In this document: positions 4,689 to 5,371 of the stretch, piece after piece | Layout: the number at the start of each line of letters is the position of its first letter | Position numbering within the stretch: position 1 is the stretch's first letter | From: an uncultured Atopobium sp. | GTDB taxonomy: Bacteria; Actinomycetota; Coriobacteriia; Coriobacteriales; Atopobiaceae | Direction of reading: 5' to 3' | Length of the DNA: 5,371 nt | NCBI GenBank assembly: GCA_947252455.1 | Contig: CAMXVQ010000051.1 | Location: 1 to 5,371 of the forward strand | Notes under the pieces: generated by a model | The model's input: the letters and a program-made list of their open reading frames with translations, nothing else | Database searches by the model: none | What the model was told of the DNA's origin: nothing | Made by a program: the position numbers and the translations under genes

Positions 4689-5371
4689 TTATTTCTCTAA
4701 TAAAAACGATAAATCCAGGTGTATCGGATAAGATTCTTCCGAACCTAGTTTGGGGATTTGTGCAATTGTGAACGAATCATCTCCTAATAATTGTTTTATT
4801 TTTTCAAGATACTGTTTTTTAAACGCTTGAGGATCACGAGGCATTTTTTCGATCCAAGCACGTAACTGATCGTTTTGAGATAAACCTGCTTTATGTAAGA
4901 CATATTGAGAATTGACACGCACAGGTTTTAGAAGACGAAGATCCACAGGCTCAAAACCAAAACTTGTTATAACTTCACCTAGCTTATTTTTTAGCCACAT
5001 GCCAACCTTAGAATTTCCAGAGAAACTTAAATTTCTAAAAACACCATCAGTTATCGAGCTCATGTGATCATAGAGTGATCCATAATTTTCAAGTAAATCA
5101 GCCCAAAGCGTGCAAAGCGAGCTTAGTATGGGAGACACGAGTGGGAAATCCAACTTTTTTACTTCTTCTGCCGTTCTTTTAAGAACAGCATTTTGTGAAT
5201 CGGTAGCGTCCGGGGCAAGCGTAGCTGCCGAAAGTGCTATACCACCAGGTAGTTGAGCTGAACTGGTAAAAGAAGAAACTAGATTTTCTGGTGTTTTAAG
5301 TTCAGAAGAGCGAATAACAAATGCAACACATCCATATGCACCAGGCGGACACAAATGAGGCCGTCCTGTTC
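4689..5371 (-). CDS. Unrecognised protein of a probable Tad pilus operon, 5' end beyond the window
   Basis: The frame stays open from the TAA at 4689-4691 to the right edge, so the start is missing and about 227 residues are visible. I do not recognise a family. The visible part begins TGRPHLCPPGAYGCVAFV, then has a Ser/Ala/Thr-rich stretch (SSAQLPGGIALSAATLAPDA) and an alpha-helical, charged second half ending HLDLSFLLEK. I see no clear membrane segment. The first half looks like a mixed hydrophobic/polar extracytoplasmic region, and the Gly-Pro-Ala tone resembles exported or pilus-associated proteins. It precedes the TadE-like gene by 27 bp, so a role in pilus assembly (for example a TadG-like or accessory secreted protein) is inferred from context only. 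A TTG at 5352-5354 is an in-frame possible start, but the frame stays open upstream of it, so a longer protein is more likely. Confidence 0.72.
   Translation of the reverse strand, partial: TGRPHLCPPGAYGCVAFVIRSSELKTPENLVSSFTSSAQLPGGIALSAATLAPDATDSQNAVLKRTAEEVKKLDFPLVSPILSSLCTLWADLLENYGSLYDHMSSITDGVFRNLSFSGNSKVGMWLKNKLGEVITSFGFEPVDLRLLKPVRVNSQYVLHKAGLSQNDQLRAWIEKMPRDPQAFKKQYLEKIKQLLGDDSFTIAQIPKLGSEESYPIHLDLSFLLEK

Overview
The window reads as an ordinary bacterial chromosome segment, most plausibly from a moderately AT-rich actinobacterium. A Coriobacteriia/Atopobiaceae-like host is my guess. It rests on the combination of a Tad-type pilus gene, a DUF192 gene and a zinc-ribbon/FHA gene in one tight operon, a large DUF2207 protein, and a tRNA gene that encodes its own CCA end. 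No single marker gene fixes the taxon.

Layout. Bases 2-70 (+) are the last 22 codons of an RlmD/TrmA-type RNA uridine methyltransferase. Bases 71-397 hold no protein gene but much structure: seven T-tracts in exact 10-bp phase (predicted bent DNA), a promoter-like pair directly after them, and two hairpins that share the loop sequence AACCTGTC inside a longer inverted repeat ending in a T-run. This could be an undescribed small RNA gene or an elaborate terminator region. A tRNA-Phe(GAA) gene follows on the minus strand (398-473) with a strong promoter (506-533). Bases 534-680 contain nothing I can name.

Everything from 709 to the right edge is encoded on the minus strand. In transcription order it comprises an unrecognised protein cut by the window edge (5371-4689), a TadE-like pseudopilin (4661-4098), a DUF192 protein (4095-3754) and a zinc-ribbon/FHA protein (3731-3105). 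These four are spaced 27, 2 and 22 bp apart and look like the tail of a Tad (Flp pilus) operon. After a 152-bp gap with its own candidate promoter and a 12-bp palindrome comes a 747-residue DUF2207 membrane protein (2952-709) with a glycine-rich tail.

Working model (inference): the pseudopilin belongs to a Tad pilus or secretion machine. The FHA protein could link that machine to Ser/Thr kinase signalling. The DUF192 and edge proteins are accessory factors of unknown role. DUF2207 is a neighbour that is probably transcribed separately. The least explained part of the window is the tRNA-proximal intergenic region at 71-303.
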